Below are positions 6,761 through 6,924 of a stretch of 6,924 bases of DNA, piece by piece (positions within the stretch are counted from its first letter, which is position 1; each line of letters starts with the position of its first letter). The DNA lies in NCBI GenBank assembly GCA_021828925.1, contig JAJZCT010000179.1, positions 1 to 6,924 of the forward strand. Reading direction: 5' to 3'. Made by a program: the position numbers and the translations under genes. A model generated the notes under the pieces. The model was not told where the DNA came from and searched no databases. It worked only from the letters and a program-made list of their open reading frames with translations. Source of the stretch: Planctomycetota bacterium. GTDB lineage: Bacteria > Planctomycetota > Phycisphaerae > WQYP01.

Positions 6761-6924
6761 TTACTTATTAAGTTTCGCCAACGATTCATAATATTGCCGC
6801 ACCAGAGATTTGTACTGGGGCAGCGTTTGATGCCGCAGGGCGTTGAGAATCATGTTGCGTTCCCGTGGTGGCAGATTGCCCCATTGGCGCTTATTGGAGT
6901 TAAATGCTTTCAAATCGCCGGGAT
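6761..6924 (-). CDS. C-terminus of hypothetical protein with WGNLPPR signature (partial)
   Basis: The last 53 residues of a minus-strand gene are visible; it starts beyond the right edge and stops at TAA (6763-6761). The frame is open over its whole visible length. It contains QWGNLPPRERNMIL (13-26) followed by TLPQYKSLVRQYYESLAKL (33-51), an amphipathic helical tail rich in Tyr and Lys. This W-G-x-L-P-P-R-x-R ... Y-x-x-L-(I/V)-x-x-Y-Y-x-x-L-A pattern is, from memory, the C-terminal signature of a family of hypothetical proteins common in Planctomycetota and other PVC bacteria, which often have a Gln-rich linker upstream. The function is unknown to me. It reads in the same direction as the glycosidase, 198 bp upstream of it. 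Coding status is supported by the match to this recurrent motif rather than by length. Confidence 0.72.
   Translation of the reverse strand, partial: PGDLKAFNSNKRQWGNLPPRERNMILNALRHQTLPQYKSLVRQYYESLAKLNK

Overview
The window reads as ordinary chromosomal sequence of a moderately GC-rich bacterium. The best taxonomic hint is the C-terminus of a protein cut by the right edge (6761-6924, minus strand). Its WGNLPPRER...YYESLA signature is one I associate with hypothetical proteins of Planctomycetota and related PVC bacteria. That assignment rests on memory of the motif, not on a search. Rare or absent SD sites at some genes and a possible leaderless start would also fit.

Layout, left to right. 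Positions 1-162 form a leader with a perfect TATAAT box (69-74), a possible 19-codon upstream ORF starting at the predicted transcript 5' end (82-141), and a 6-bp hairpin next to the ribosome binding site. Then comes a seven-helix Bax inhibitor-1/YccA family membrane protein (163-891), closed by a strong intrinsic terminator (933-961). A compact plus-strand cluster follows: pyrR (1037-1597), pyrB (1594-2550, ATGA overlap with pyrR) and argJ (2576-3796). It combines the regulator/uracil phosphoribosyltransferase, the first committed pyrimidine enzyme (aspartate carbamoyltransferase) and the acetyl-recycling enzyme of arginine biosynthesis. Pyrimidine and arginine synthesis share carbamoyl phosphate, so this is a plausible metabolic pairing, although the usual pyrC neighbour is absent.

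On the minus strand, converging on argJ, lies a large (898 aa) cytosolic GH63-type / MGH1-like glycoside hydrolase (3866-6562). After a 198-bp gap (6563-6760) comes the C-terminal 53 residues of the edge-truncated protein, also on the minus strand.

I see no mobile elements, CRISPR arrays, tRNA or rRNA genes, and no clear new multi-gene system. The points most worth a second look are the two small leader ORFs (upstream of the BI-1 gene and of the glycosidase), the unusual start region of pyrR, the pyrR-pyrB-argJ pairing, and the edge-truncated protein with its lineage-specific signature.
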